Notes under the pieces: model-generated
Seen by the model: only the letters and a program-made list of their open reading frames with translations
Databases searched by the model: none
What the model was told of the DNA's origin: nothing
Part shown: positions 10,421-21,698 of the stretch, piece by piece
Position numbering within the stretch: the stretch's first letter is position 1
How the letters are laid out: every line of letters begins with the position of its first letter
Position numbers and translations under genes: made by a program
Assembly: GCF_009193155.1 (NCBI RefSeq)
Contig: NZ_VUKD01000008.1
Coordinates: 1 to 64,000, forward strand
Direction: 5' to 3'
Source: Georgenia subflava
GTDB lineage: Bacteria; Actinomycetota; Actinomycetes; Actinomycetales; Actinomycetaceae
DNA: 64,000 nucleotides

Positions 10421-11529
10421 GCCGTCACCGTGCCGCCGACGAAGGCGGCGAGACGGTCGCGTCCGGTCCAGCCGGTCAGCCGGTCCCGGGTCAGGCCGTC
10501 GATGGTCCGGAGATGGGTGAGCTCGTCGACCCTGTCGTGACCGGGGGCGAGACGCAGACTGGCGGTGCCGAGGATCGGCAACAGGAGGCCGTTGCTGACG
10601 GCGAACCAGCCGCACACGGCCTGCCCGCGGTTCTCCGGCTGCGTGAGGTCGAGGAGGTGGATCCCCTGGACCTGGGAGCGGTGGGCGCGCATCGCCGCCG
10701 CCACCGCCGGGAGCACCGCGGTGATGTCAACGGTCAGGTCGACCTGGTCGGCCGGCACCACCATCGAGGGCATCTCGCTCGTGGCGGGGATCGTGGCGAG
10801 GACGTCGCCGCGGGTGCCGAACTGGGGGTGGTGCTCGAGCCTCGTCTCGAGCCAGTGCAGGGCGGCCCGGTAGCGCTCCTCGGACTCGACGACCCAGCCG
10901 ACGACCGGCACGTCCCACGGCTCGAGCCCGGTGAGCGGGTCGTCGTCGTCGTCCACGGGCGAGGCGTCGGCGGCGAGCTCGACCGCACGCATGGTGACCT
11001 GGTGGGCGTGGACGTGGTCGGGGTGGCCGTACCCGCCGTGCGGCTCCTCGGTCACGACCATTTGCGGGCGGGCCTCGCGCAGCAGGACTGCGAGGAGACG
11101 GGCGGCCACCTCGACCGGGACGGCCGAGAAGGCGTCCGCACCGGCGTCGGTGCCCGGCCCGGCGAGACCGTGGCGCAGCCAGACCATGCCCGAGTCGGTG
11201 AAGTGCCGGGCACGCCGCTCCGCGAGGCCGGGGACGGCGTCGAGGAACCGGTGGGAACGCACGCCCAGCGCGGTGAGGGCACGTGCGAGCTCGTGCTCGC
11301 GGTGGTGCGCCAGGGAGGGCCGGTCGTCCTCCAGGTGCGCCAGCTCGGCCGGGATGACCTCGCCGAGCTCACCGCGGTTGCCCGTCACGACCGCGACCCC
11401 GACGCCGGCGCGGGCAGCGGCGGCGAGCAGGCCGCCGGCGCCGAGCGTCTCGTCGTCGGGATGGGCGAAGACCCCGAGGAGCCCGCCCGTGGGCAACGGT
11501 GCCTGGGAGATGGCGTGGAGGTCGGTCAT
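10417..11529 (-). CDS. mshB: N-acetyl-1-D-myo-inositol-2-amino-2-deoxy-alpha-D-glucopyranoside deacetylase
   Basis: Zinc deacetylase that removes acetyl from GlcNAc-inositol in mycothiol synthesis. The 370-residue protein carries the LmbE/PIG-L metal motif AHPDDE at residues 22-27 and the second histidine region PHGGYGHPDHVHAH. The core LGVFAHPDDETLGAGGLLA and TGNRGELGEV fit MshB. The related mycothiol-conjugate amidase Mca shares this fold, but the neighbourhood (typA, ferredoxin) favours MshB. The C-terminal LRTIDGLTRDRLTGWTGR lies beyond the catalytic domain. The start is the ATG at 11529, where the ribosome site is weak. Confidence 0.87.
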   Translation of the reverse strand: MTDLHAISQAPLPTGGLLGVFAHPDDETLGAGGLLAAAARAGVGVAVVTGNRGELGEVIPAELAHLEDDRPSLAHHREHELARALTALGVRSHRFLDAVPGLAERRARHFTDSGMVWLRHGLAGPGTDAGADAFSAVPVEVAARLLAVLLREARPQMVVTEEPHGGYGHPDHVHAHQVTMRAVELAADASPVDDDDDPLTGLEPWDVPVVGWVVESEERYRAALHWLETRLEHHPQFGTRGDVLATIPATSEMPSMVVPADQVDLTVDITAVLPAVAAAMRAHRSQVQGIHLLDLTQPENRGQAVCGWFAVSNGLLLPILGTASLRLAPGHDRVDELTHLRTIDGLTRDRLTGWTGRDRLAAFVGGTVTA

Positions 11530-11627
11530 ATCCCCATCATGGCCCTCGTCGTCGTCGCCCGCAGGTAGAGCTCGCGTCGAGCTGAGGACTGGGCGGGCCG
11601 TCACGACGGCGCCGCCCCGTCCGAGCC

Positions 11628-13541
<1,914 letters not shown>

Positions 13542-13756
13542 ACGCGGGTACTCATTTCATCTCAGGGGCTGCCCGCGCACCGGTGCTGGCGATGGTGTCG
13601 CCGAGGGGCAGGCACCCTGTCCCGGGCGGGCAAGCACCCTGTTCTGGGCGCCAACCGACGATTCTACTGCCGCAGGCGGTTCCGGCGTCACCCCTGGCGC
13701 CTGTGCGCAGGGTCACGCCGGCTTCGCGAACGCGCTGGTGACGCCTTGCTCAGTGC

Positions 13757-13880
13757 GCGGCCGTCCACACGGCACGAGCCGTCCCGATACGCGCCGTCCT
13801 CACCGCACGAGCCGATCACGATGGGCCGCCGCCGTCCTCACCGCACGAGCCGATCACGATGGGCCGCCGCCGTCCTCAAG
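13757..13880. repeat. 38-bp direct repeats upstream of typA
   Basis: Two exact adjacent 38-bp units (13793-13830 and 13831-13868) begin GCCGTCCTCACCGCACGAGC and are followed by a partial third copy. A degenerate half-copy (CACGAGCCGTCCCGATACGC) precedes them. The array lies in the 428-base gap between the divergent typA and PH-domain genes, in which no other feature was seen. Confidence 0.9.
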
Positions 13881-13969
13881 GCACTAGCCGGCCGGAGACG
13901 TGCCGACGCACCCCGCCCGCGACGGCTGGGGTGCACAGCCAGCACCGCCGGCTCAGTGATGATGGGGGC

Positions 13970-14584
13970 ATGGGACCGACGATCGTCTTCCGCACGACCT
14001 CCGCGCGCGTGTACGCGGTCATCTTCTGGGTGGTCGCGGTCGTGCTCCTCGTAGCGTTCGCGACCAACGGCGGGCTCGGTGAGCTCCTGCAGTACGGGGC
14101 GGTGCCCCTCGTCCTGGTGGCCGTCGGTTGGGCGGTGTTCTGGCAGCCGCACGTCGTCGTGGCACCCGCCGGTGTCACAGCTGCGAACGTGTTCACGACG
14201 GTCGACGTCCCGTGGCTCACGATCGACGCCGTCGAGACGCGGTGGGGGCTGCGGCTGGAGACGGCGGACGGCCGGGTGAACGTGTGGGCTGCACCGGCGA
14301 AGGGCGGGATCTCGAACCGTCGGCGGGAGCCAGACGTGCCAGGCGTCGACCTCCTCGACACCGAGGGCACCGGACGCCTGTCTGCCACCGGTGACTCGCG
14401 CCTCGTCGGGCAGGTGATCGAGGCACGCCTCGCTGCGGCGCGAGCAGGCGGCGTCGGGACGACCGGCCGCACCGGTGAGCCGGCGGCTCCGACCCAGGTG
14501 CGCAAGCGGGTCAACGCGGTCTCGATCGGCCTCCTCGCCGGAAGCCTCGCGCTGGCGGTGCTCACCGCCACGACGCTGGGCTGA
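13970..14584 (+). CDS. PH-domain membrane protein
   Basis: A 204-residue protein. Two adjacent membrane segments near the N-terminus (VYAVIFWVVAVVLLVAFATNGG and YGAVPLVLVAVGWAVFW) are followed by a bacterial PH-like domain (PHVVVAPAGVTAANVFTTVDVPWLTIDAVETRWGLRLET). A long Ala/Gly-rich linker leads to a third hydrophobic segment at the C-terminus (VNAVSIGLLAGSLALAVLT). This layout is common among actinobacterial proteins of unknown function. The ATG at 13970 has GATGGGGGC directly in front. No partner gene is adjacent. Confidence 0.75.
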   Translation: MGPTIVFRTTSARVYAVIFWVVAVVLLVAFATNGGLGELLQYGAVPLVLVAVGWAVFWQPHVVVAPAGVTAANVFTTVDVPWLTIDAVETRWGLRLETADGRVNVWAAPAKGGISNRRREPDVPGVDLLDTEGTGRLSATGDSRLVGQVIEARLAAARAGGVGTTGRTGEPAAPTQVRKRVNAVSIGLLAGSLALAVLTATTLG

Positions 14585-14585
14585 T

Positions 14586-14760
14586 CCGGCTCGAGCCCGC
14601 CCCAGCCCGTCCGGCTGGAGCCCGCTCCGCCCGTCTGGCTCGAGCCCGCCAAGCTCGTCCGGCACGAGCCCGCTCCACGCCCGGCCTGCTCGAGCCCGCT
14701 CCAGGCGCGTCCCGCTTTAGCCCGCCGGGCAGCTCGAGCCGTCCCAAGATGACCCGGCAC
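14586..14760. repeat. Degenerate ~25-bp repeat array
   Basis: About six variants of CCGTCCGGCTCGAGCCCGCT follow one another directly after the PH-domain gene. Units differ at several positions and spacing varies, so the array has drifted. The word GAGCCCGC(C/T)CCA recurs. It is not coding in either direction. Confidence 0.8.
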
Positions 14761-14777
14761 GAGTCCGACCGAACAGC

Positions 14778-14816
14778 CTGAACGGTTCGTACCGGTTATC
14801 GGTACGAACCCTTCAG
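14778..14816. promoter_or_regulatory. 39-bp near-perfect palindrome
   Basis: Arms CTGAA-C-GGTTCGTACCG and its complement surround a GTTAT loop. There are 16 paired positions per side with a single C:C mismatch. It is AT-richer than its surroundings and lies midway between the repeat array and the substrate-binding-protein terminator. It could be an operator, an extragenic palindrome or an RNA hairpin. No nearby start codon explains it. Confidence 0.6.
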
Positions 14817-14829
14817 CCTGACGCGGACC

Positions 14830-14975
14830 TGAGCCCAGGCCGGGAGCCGGGAAGTCAGGGGCGCGGGCCGGGAAGCCGGAGACCGCGGCGAGGGCCGAGG
14901 AGCCGGGCCGCGCGCCGGGGTCCGGGGCCAGAGCCGGGCCAGAGCCGGGCCGGGGCCGGGCCGGGGCCGGCGCAC
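14830..14975. repeat. G/C-only low-complexity tract
   Basis: Simple tandem words (CCGGGCCAGAG twice, then GGCCGGGCCGG runs) between the palindrome and the terminator of the oligopeptide-binding gene. No coding signal was seen. Confidence 0.7.
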
Positions 14976-14990
14976 GATCGCTGGGCACGG

Positions 14991-15022
14991 CACAGGGCCG
15001 GTGGTTACCCACCGGCCCTGTG
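14991..15022 (-). terminator. Hairpin terminator of the oligopeptide-binding protein gene
   Basis: Perfect 14-bp stem CACAGGGCCGGTGG / CCACCGGCCCTGTG with a TTAC loop, 37 bases past the stop codon on the minus strand. Confidence 0.8.
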
Positions 15023-15058
15023 CGTGCTACGTGTGCTGAGTGCCTCAGCGAGTGATCA

Positions 15059-16783
15059 TCACTCGGCGACGAAGCCCCAGTTCTCGGCGCGCGTGGTGCT
15101 GAAGCCCGTGGCGCCGAAGTTGGCGAGGTTGCTCACCGTGGCGACGAGCTCCGGACGCTGGTACAGCGGCAGCGTGTGGCCCGACTCCCAGATCATCTGG
15201 TCGGCCTGGTTGGCCAGGTCGACGCGGGCGTCGTTGTCGGTCTCGACGTCGATCTGGTCGATCAGGGCGTTGAGCTCCTCGTTGAGGAGGTTCGCGTAGT
15301 TCGACTCGTTGGTGGCCGGGTCGCCGTAGAGCTGCGACAGACCGTTCATCGGGTACGGGGTCCCGATCCACGAGAACGCCATGATCTCGAAGTCGCCGTT
15401 GGACAGGGCCGGCCCGAACTCGTCGACCGGGGTCTGCACGAGCTCGAGGTTGACGCCGATCTCCTTGAGCTGCGCCTGGGCGAGCTGACCCTCGTTCTCC
15501 GACACCGGCACGCCGGTGAGGACGGAGAACTTCACGGTCAGCGGCTCGCCGTCGGCGTTCTCGCGGATACCAGTCTCCTCGTTCATGGTCCAGCCGAGCT
15601 CGTCGAGCTGGGCACCGGCGGCCTCGGGGTCGTAGCCCCACTCGCTGCCGTTGTCCACGAAGCCAGCCTGGTTCTCCATGAAGATGTGGTTGTTCAGCGG
15701 CTTCTTCTCACCGGGCAGGCCGGCGAGGTCGGACTCGGCGATCGCCTGGCGGTCGACGCCGCGGGCGATGGCCTGGCGGATGCCCTGGTCCTGCAGCAGG
15801 CCGGCCTCCGAGTTGAAGGTGAAGTGGCGCCAGTTCGGGCCCTTCGCCTCACGGATCTCGGCGCCCGCGACGGTCTGGGCGAGCGCGTAGGCGTTCGGGT
15901 CCGGGCCGACGTCGAACACGTCGATCTCGTTGTTCTGGAAGGCCGTGCCGGTGGCGTCCGGCGCCACGACGCGGAACTGGATCTCGTCGAGCAGCGCCTC
16001 GTCGCCCCACCAGTTCTCGTTCGGGACGAGGGTGAGGACCTGCTGCGCGTCGTCGATGTTGTCGACCATGTACGGACCGGTGAACCAGTCCGCCGGGTAC
16101 TCCAGCCAGCCCTCGTTGAAGGCGGCGGCGTCGGCGACGCCCTCGGCCGGGGAGACGCTGGAGACCGTCGCGCTCCAGTCGGGGTAGGTCGACTTGTAGG
16201 TGATGACGACCTGGAACTCGTCCTCGCCCATCTCGACCGACTCGATCTCCTCGTAGGGACCGGTCTGGACGCACTGGAACTCGGCGTTCTCACCGTTGCA
16301 GGCGGTGAGGGTGGCCTCGTAGTCCTCCCAGTCGATCGGGTCGCCGTTGTTCCACTTGGCGTCCGGGTTGAGGTTGAGGGTGATGACCTGCTGCTCGCCC
16401 TCCATCTCGTCGGTGAAGTCCACGAGGTAGTTCTCGTTCGGCGTGGGCTTGCCCTCGCCGTCGTAGTCCCAGTTCGCCACGCTCAGCGCGTCGCGGATGT
16501 CCGTGTAGTCGGCGTTGTTGCCGTTCACGTGCATGGGGTTCCACTGCGGAGGGAGCTCGGCGACGGCGCGACGCAGCGTCCCGCCCTGCTCGAGCTCGTC
16601 ACGCGGGGTGGCGTTGATCTGGAAGAGCTCCCCCTCGCCATCGGCCGTGCCGCCGGTCTCACCGCCGGCGTTGGTCTGGCCGTCCGACGTCTCGCCGCCG
16701 TCGCCGCTGTCGCTGCAGGCCGCGAGGACCAGCGCAAGCGCTGCGCCAGTCGCCAGGACTGCTGCACCCTTCTTCGTGCGCAC
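15059..16783 (-). CDS. ABC transporter substrate-binding lipoprotein, family 5 (oligopeptide type)
   Basis: A 574-residue extracytoplasmic solute receptor. The signal peptide ends in lipobox LVLAAC (lipidated Cys at residue 23) and is followed by a Ser/Gly/Asp/Glu-rich linker. The family-5 (SBP_bac_5) fold is indicated by LRRAVAELPPQWNPMHVN, VITLNLNPDAKWNNGDPIDWEDYEATL, IRQAIARGVDRQAIAESDL and NEELNALIDQIDVETD. It probably feeds the OppB-OppC-OppDF permease encoded just upstream in the same direction. The GTG start at 16783 has a GGAGG site 7 bases before it. A 414-base gap with inverted repeats separates it from the ATPase gene, so it likely has its own promoter. The precise peptide specificity cannot be told. 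Confidence 0.9.
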   Translation of the reverse strand: MRTKKGAAVLATGAALALVLAACSDSGDGGETSDGQTNAGGETGGTADGEGELFQINATPRDELEQGGTLRRAVAELPPQWNPMHVNGNNADYTDIRDALSVANWDYDGEGKPTPNENYLVDFTDEMEGEQQVITLNLNPDAKWNNGDPIDWEDYEATLTACNGENAEFQCVQTGPYEEIESVEMGEDEFQVVITYKSTYPDWSATVSSVSPAEGVADAAAFNEGWLEYPADWFTGPYMVDNIDDAQQVLTLVPNENWWGDEALLDEIQFRVVAPDATGTAFQNNEIDVFDVGPDPNAYALAQTVAGAEIREAKGPNWRHFTFNSEAGLLQDQGIRQAIARGVDRQAIAESDLAGLPGEKKPLNNHIFMENQAGFVDNGSEWGYDPEAAGAQLDELGWTMNEETGIRENADGEPLTVKFSVLTGVPVSENEGQLAQAQLKEIGVNLELVQTPVDEFGPALSNGDFEIMAFSWIGTPYPMNGLSQLYGDPATNESNYANLLNEELNALIDQIDVETDNDARVDLANQADQMIWESGHTLPLYQRPELVATVSNLANFGATGFSTTRAENWGFVAE

Positions 16784-17197
16784 TGTTGAACCTCCATCAA
16801 GGTGTGTCGAGAACGTCGGCGGTACCCCGCTTGATTGGCAGACATCGGTCTGCGGCACGTTCTGGTCAGTACTGAACCACGGCCGGTGTGACGCACGGCA
16901 CCCCGACAGGGTGTCGGGATTCACTTGTGACCCAATTGAGACCGCGCGGTGATGTAAGACCGCTTCACGAGCGCTCCACGGCGGTGATCTGCCCGTTTAC
17001 GTCGTCCGGTCCGGGCGGCTTGTCGCGGCTGGAAGGAGTCCCCGGACCGGCCCGGCCGCGAGCCAGGGCAACGCCCCGTCGGGGCGCAACCGGTCGCAGC
17101 GACAGGCGTGCCGGCACGACGACGGCACGGGCCGCCGGCCGCACGACGACGCACGGACCGGCCGGGGTCGCCCCCGACCGGCCCGTGCTCGTCGTCG
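16784..17197. promoter_or_regulatory. Upstream region of the oligopeptide-binding gene
   Basis: Gene-free 414 bases. Two small perfect inverted repeats lie near the start of the binding-protein gene: GCAGAC-ATCG-GTCTGC at 16838-16853 and CCCGACA-GGG-TGTCGGG at 16902-16918. Both are plausible operators or leader hairpins. The far side holds the terminator of the ATPase gene. No -10/-35 pair was identified with certainty. Confidence 0.45.
17151..17188 (-). terminator. Hairpin after the oligopeptide ATPase gene
   Basis: GCACGGACCGGCCGGGG pairs with CCCGACCGGCCCGTGC with two imperfect positions, immediately downstream of the ATPase stop codon on the minus strand. Together with its own upstream region it isolates the binding-protein gene from the permease genes. 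Confidence 0.6.
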
Positions 17198-19342
17198 TCA
17201 GAAGACCTCGACGGCCTCCGCGTAGTGGCAGGCCGACTTCTGGTCGGTGCCCATGGGGTACAGCGGCGGGTCCTCGGAGATGCACCGGGACTGCTCCCCC
17301 TCGCTGAGGGTGAGGAACTTCGGGCACCGCGTCCGGAACCGGCAGCCCGACGGCGGGTTCGCCGGCGAGGGCAGGTCCCCGGAAAGGATGATCCGCTCCC
17401 GCTTCCGCTCGAGTGCGGGGTCCGGGATCGGGATCGCCGAGAGCAGCGCCTGCGTGTACGGGTGCGTCGGCTGCTCGAACACCTTGTCGACCTCGCCGAC
17501 CTCCACGATGCGGCCGAGGTACATCACGGCCACCCGGTTCGCGATGTGCCGCACCACCGACAGGTCGTGCGCCACGAACAGGTAGCTGAGCTCGAGCTTC
17601 GCGCGCAGCTCGTCGAGCAGGTTGATGATCCCCGCCTGGATGGAGACGTCCAGCGCGGACACCGGCTCGTCGAGCACCAGGAGCTTCGGCTCGAGCGCGA
17701 GCGCCCGGGCGATGCCGATGCGCTGGCGCTGCCCGCCGGAGAAGTGCTGCGGGTACCGGTTCGCGTGCGAGGGCTCCAGGCCCACGAGCTTCATCAGCTC
17801 GCGCACCCGCTCCTCGGCCCGCTCCCCCTTGACCCCGTTGGCCTCCAGCGGCTCGGCGATGATGTCGAAGACCGGCATCCGCGGGTCGAGCGACGCCATC
17901 GGGTCCTGGAACACGACCTGCAGGTCGCTGCGGACCTGCTTGCGCTCGCGCCGCCCGCTCAGCTGCCCGACGTCCTTGCCCAGCACCACGATCGTGCCGT
18001 TGGACGGTGCCTTCAGGTCGAGGATCTCCAGCAGCGTGGTGGTCTTCCCGCAGCCGGACTCCCCCACGAGGCCGAGGGTCTCCCCAGCCCGGATGTCGAA
18101 GCTGACGCCGTCGACCGCGTGGACCGTGCCGACGCGGCGCTTGAACACCGAGCCCTTCATCAGCGGGAAGTGCCGCTCGAGGTCCGTGACCCGCAGGACC
18201 TCCTCGCGGTCCTCCCGCGGGACGGCCGCCAGCGGGTGCTCGATGATCCCGGGCAGCGGGTAGATGTCCTTGAACGTCAGGCCCTGCTCCTCGATCTCCT
18301 CCTTGCGGTGGCAGGCCGAGACGTGCCCCTCGCCGAGCGTGGCCTCCAGCGGCGGCTCCACCTGCCGGCAGATATCGATCGCCATCGGGCAGCGCGGCGC
18401 GAAGGGGCAGCCGGTCGGCAGGTTCAGCAGCGAGGGCGGGTTGCCCTCGACCGGCGCCAGCGCCGTCTTCTCGTCCGCGTCCGGCCGCGGCAGCGACCCC
18501 AGCAGCCCGATCGTGTACGGCATCGTGGTGCGGTAGTAGATGTCGTCGACCTCGCCGCGCTCGACCACGCGCCCGGCGTACATCACGGCCACCCGGTCCG
18601 CGATCCCGGCGACCACGCCGAGGTCGTGGGTGATCATGACGACGGCGGCACCGGTCTCGCGCTGGGCGGTCTTGAGCACGTCGAGGATCTGCGCCTGGAT
18701 CGTCACGTCGAGCGCCGTCGTCGGCTCGTCCGCGATGATCAGGTCCGGGTCGTTCGCGATGGCCATCGCGATCATCGCCCGCTGGCGCATGCCACCGGAG
18801 AACTCGTGCGGGAAGGCCCGGACGCGCACCTGCGGGTTCGGGATCCCCACGAGGTCGAGCAGCTCGACGGCGCGCTCCCAGGCGGCCTTGTCGTCCATGT
18901 TGCGGTGGATCTGCAGGGCCTCGACGATCTGGTCGCCCACCGTGTAGACGGGCGTCAGCGCGGAGAGCGGGTCCTGGAAGACCATGCCCATCCGCTCGCC
19001 GCGGATGCGCGACATGTAGGCGTCCGAGCGGCCGAGGAGCTCCTCGCCGTGCAGCTTCACCGACCCGGCCACGCTGGCCGACTCCGGGAGCAGCCCCATG
19101 ACGGCCATGGAGGTCACGGACTTGCCGGAGCCGGACTCGCCGACGATGCCGAGGACCTCGCCGGCCCCGACGGTGAAGCTCACCCCGCGCACGGCGTGCA
19201 CGACGCCGTCCTCGGAGGGGAAGTCGACCGTGAGGTCGGCGACGTCGAGCACGGGCACGCCCTCGGCGCGCGAGGGGACGCTGTGCCGGGGTGCGGTGGC
19301 GGTGCCGCCGCCCCGGTTCCTGCTGCGGCTGACGATGTTCAC
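17198..19342 (-). CDS. Oligopeptide ABC transporter, fused OppD-OppF ATPase
   Basis: A 714-residue protein with two complete nucleotide-binding domains, a fusion usual in actinomycetes. Domain 1: Walker A GESGSGKS, signature FSGGMRQR, Walker [14 protein letters not shown]. Domain 2: [29 protein letters not shown]. Each domain ends with the oligopeptide-family C-terminal Cys cluster ([24 protein letters not shown]), which binds an iron-sulfur cluster in OppD-type ATPases. The GTG at 19342 overlaps the permease stop by 4 bases (GTGA). It energises the OppB/OppC channel encoded upstream. Confidence 0.93.
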   Translation of the reverse strand: MNIVSRSRNRGGGTATAPRHSVPSRAEGVPVLDVADLTVDFPSEDGVVHAVRGVSFTVGAGEVLGIVGESGSGKSVTSMAVMGLLPESASVAGSVKLHGEELLGRSDAYMSRIRGERMGMVFQDPLSALTPVYTVGDQIVEALQIHRNMDDKAAWERAVELLDLVGIPNPQVRVRAFPHEFSGGMRQRAMIAMAIANDPDLIIADEPTTALDVTIQAQILDVLKTAQRETGAAVVMITHDLGVVAGIADRVAVMYAGRVVERGEVDDIYYRTTMPYTIGLLGSLPRPDADEKTALAPVEGNPPSLLNLPTGCPFAPRCPMAIDICRQVEPPLEATLGEGHVSACHRKEEIEEQGLTFKDIYPLPGIIEHPLAAVPREDREEVLRVTDLERHFPLMKGSVFKRRVGTVHAVDGVSFDIRAGETLGLVGESGCGKTTTLLEILDLKAPSNGTIVVLGKDVGQLSGRRERKQVRSDLQVVFQDPMASLDPRMPVFDIIAEPLEANGVKGERAEERVRELMKLVGLEPSHANRYPQHFSGGQRQRIGIARALALEPKLLVLDEPVSALDVSIQAGIINLLDELRAKLELSYLFVAHDLSVVRHIANRVAVMYLGRIVEVGEVDKVFEQPTHPYTQALLSAIPIPDPALERKRERIILSGDLPSPANPPSGCRFRTRCPKFLTLSEGEQSRCISEDPPLYPMGTDQKSACHYAEAVEVF

Positions 19343-20358
19343 GCACGGCCTCCGGACTTGGACGACGGGTCGAGGGCGTCGCGCAGCCCGTCGCCCACGA
19401 AGTTGATGAACACGAGCATCAGCGTGAGCGCGGTGGCCGGCGCGAGGAAGATCCACGGGTAGGTGGAGGCCATGCGCTGGCCTTCGGCGATCAGGGTGCC
19501 GAGCGAGGTCTCCGGCGCCTGGACGCCGAAGCCGAAGAACGACAGCGAGGTCTCGGCGAGCACCGCCGCGGCGAGCGCCAGCGTGGCGTCGATGATCAGC
19601 AGCGAGGAGATGTTCGGGATGATGTGCCGGAAGACGATCCTCGGCGTCGAGACCGACATGTACTTCGCCGCGGTGACGTACTCCAGGCCCTTGATGCCCA
19701 GCGTCATCGAGCGGACGACGCGGGCGGAGAGCATCCAGCCGAGACCCGCCAGCAGCAGGATCAGCATGAGCACCGACCCGCGCGAGTCACCGGTCTGCAC
19801 CGAGATGATGGCGATGATGAAGAACGCCGGGACCACCAGCAGCAGGTCGATGATCCACAGCGCGACCTTGTCGAACCAGCGGCCGTAGTAGGCGGCGAAG
19901 GAGCCGATGCACGCGGCGATGAACGTCTGCAGGGCGGCGACGCCGAGACCGATCATCATCGACTTGCGCAGGCCCTCGGCCGTCAGCGCGAAGACGTCGC
20001 GCCCGGCCTGGGTGGTGCCGAGGATGTGGGCGTCGCTGGGTGCCTGGAGGAACGCGGTCTGGTCGACCTGCGTGTAGGTCCACGGCGACAGGTACGGCCC
20101 GACGATCGCGAACGCGGCGAGCAGCACGATGCCGACGAGCCCGACGACGGCGGTCTTGTTCCGCAGGAACCGGCGGAAGATGATGCGTCGGCGGGACAGT
20201 CGCCGGCTGCTGAGCTCCGGCGAGTCGCCCTGCGCGACCTCGGGGATCTCCGAGCGCAGGTTGATGTTGGGGTCGCCGATGTCGTGGTCGAGCGGGATGC
20301 CGGCCGGCCCCTGGTCGCGCTTGTTCTTCACGTCGCGCTTGTTGTTCGTCGTCGTCAT
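19339..20358 (-). CDS. Oligopeptide ABC transporter permease, OppC type
   Basis: A 339-residue inner-membrane subunit. A charged 60-residue cytoplasmic N-terminus is followed by about six transmembrane helices. The first is [25 protein letters not shown], which contains the OppC N-domain. The coupling-helix EAA-like motif is [42 protein letters not shown] matches the family's periplasmic entry motif. The start lies one base after the OppB stop and its end overlaps the ATPase start, so it is part of a tight operon. Confidence 0.92.
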   Translation of the reverse strand: MTTTNNKRDVKNKRDQGPAGIPLDHDIGDPNINLRSEIPEVAQGDSPELSSRRLSRRRIIFRRFLRNKTAVVGLVGIVLLAAFAIVGPYLSPWTYTQVDQTAFLQAPSDAHILGTTQAGRDVFALTAEGLRKSMMIGLGVAALQTFIAACIGSFAAYYGRWFDKVALWIIDLLLVVPAFFIIAIISVQTGDSRGSVLMLILLLAGLGWMLSARVVRSMTLGIKGLEYVTAAKYMSVSTPRIVFRHIIPNISSLLIIDATLALAAAVLAETSLSFFGFGVQAPETSLGTLIAEGQRMASTYPWIFLAPATALTLMLVFINFVGDGLRDALDPSSKSGGRA

Positions 20359-20359
20359 C

Positions 20360-21343
20360 TCAGCTCACCCTCACTCGCGGGTCCAGGGCGGCGACCAGCA
20401 CGTCCGAGAGCATGGCGCCCACCAGGACGCACACCCCGCCGAACGCGGCGACGGCGACCGACCCGTTGACGTCGTGCGCCGTGATCGCCTGGACGCCGTA
20501 GATGCCCATGCCGTGCCAGCCGTAGATCAGCTCCACGAAGGTGGTGCCGAGCACGAGGGTGGCGATGGTGAAGGCGAAGTACGTGCCGGTGGGGATCAGC
20601 GCGGTGCGCAGGGCGTGGCGCGACAGTGCGCGGCCCTTGCGCAGCCCCTTCGCCCGGGCGGTACGCACGTAGTCGGCGCCGAGCGTGTCCAGCATGAGGT
20701 TGCGCTGGATCCGGCTGTAGGAAGCGATGCCGTTCAGGGTCAGCGTGATCGTCGGCAGCAGCAGGTGCTGGAGGCGGTCGAAGAGGGGGTCCAGCGCGCC
20801 GTCGCCGTGGCGTCCCGTCTCACCGAGGAACTCGAAGAACTGGGACCCGGTCGCCTGGTTCACCTGGATGGCGAGGATCTGCAGCACGACGGCGATGACC
20901 AGCGTCGGGGTGGAGATGATGATCAGGGAGATCAAGGTGACGGCGCGGTCGGAGATCTTGTACTGCCGGGTCGCCGTCCAGGCGCCCAGCGCCACGCCGA
21001 GCGTGATGCCGAGCAGGGAGCCGAGGGTCACCAGCCGCAGCGAGACCCACACCCGCGTGCCGATCTCGTCGTTGACGGAGTTGCCGAAGGGGGTGCGTCC
21101 CCAGTCCCACGAGGTGATGACGCCGGTCAGCCAGGTCCAGTACCGCTCGAGCACCGGGGTCTTGTCGTTCAGGTTGTACGCGGTCAGCGAGTTCTCGATC
21201 GACACGGGGTCGATCGGGGGGTTGCGGAGCTCGTACAGCGAACGGGGCTCGAGCTGGGTGGCGGCCAGGATGTACGTGAGGCTGACCGCCAGGAAGAGCA
21301 GGACCAGATAGTTCAGGAACCTGCGGGAGAGGTACGGGAGCAT
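20360..21343 (-). CDS. Oligopeptide ABC transporter permease, OppB type
   Basis: A 327-residue first permease of the operon. The N-terminal helix (RRFLNYLVLLFLAVSLTYILA) is followed by a periplasmic loop and five further helices. The EAA-type loop is DYVRTARAKGLRKGRALSRHALRTALIP, a strong OppB/DppB signature. The ATG at 21343 was preferred over an upstream in-frame ATG at 21388, because the extra 15 residues (Pro-rich, hydrophilic) are not typical of the family. Confidence 0.92.
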   Translation of the reverse strand: MLPYLSRRFLNYLVLLFLAVSLTYILAATQLEPRSLYELRNPPIDPVSIENSLTAYNLNDKTPVLERYWTWLTGVITSWDWGRTPFGNSVNDEIGTRVWVSLRLVTLGSLLGITLGVALGAWTATRQYKISDRAVTLISLIIISTPTLVIAVVLQILAIQVNQATGSQFFEFLGETGRHGDGALDPLFDRLQHLLLPTITLTLNGIASYSRIQRNLMLDTLGADYVRTARAKGLRKGRALSRHALRTALIPTGTYFAFTIATLVLGTTFVELIYGWHGMGIYGVQAITAHDVNGSVAVAAFGGVCVLVGAMLSDVLVAALDPRVRVS

Positions 21344-21698
21344 CGGCAGACTTTCGGGGGCTGGCGGACCGGGCAGACGATGAGCCACCCACGGGGGTGG
21401 CTCGTCGACGTCCCTGTCCTCTGGTCGGACGCCACGGGCACAGGTGTGACCTGGGTCATGATGGCGTCTAGTCAGAGTACATGGTTGGTCATGCCGTCAA
21501 GGTTGCGATCCGGTCTCGACGCGGCCGGATTCTGCCGACGTCGCGGCGCACGGCGACACCCGTCCCGCCGACGGCACCCGACGCGCCCCAGGACCGCAGT
21601 CGGCTCGCGACGCACCCCAGGGACCGCCGTCGGGATGCCCGAGGCGCGGCCGGGCCTACGACGGCGCACAAGCTCCGCCGTCGGCCCTGCTGGCCTCG
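21344..21698. other. Gap between the two peptide-transporter operons
   Basis: 355 bases with no gene. The part near 21440-21500 is AT-richer (TCTAGTCAGAGTACATGG) and is the likely promoter of the OppBC-DF operon. From about 21540 to 21690 there are loose CCGCCGTCGG / CGACGGC repeats, a drifted array like those in other gaps. Confidence 0.4.

Noticed and set aside
13793-13868. Short coding frames through the 38-bp repeats
   Set aside because: The unit is not a multiple of three and the frames break between units, so the array is non-coding.
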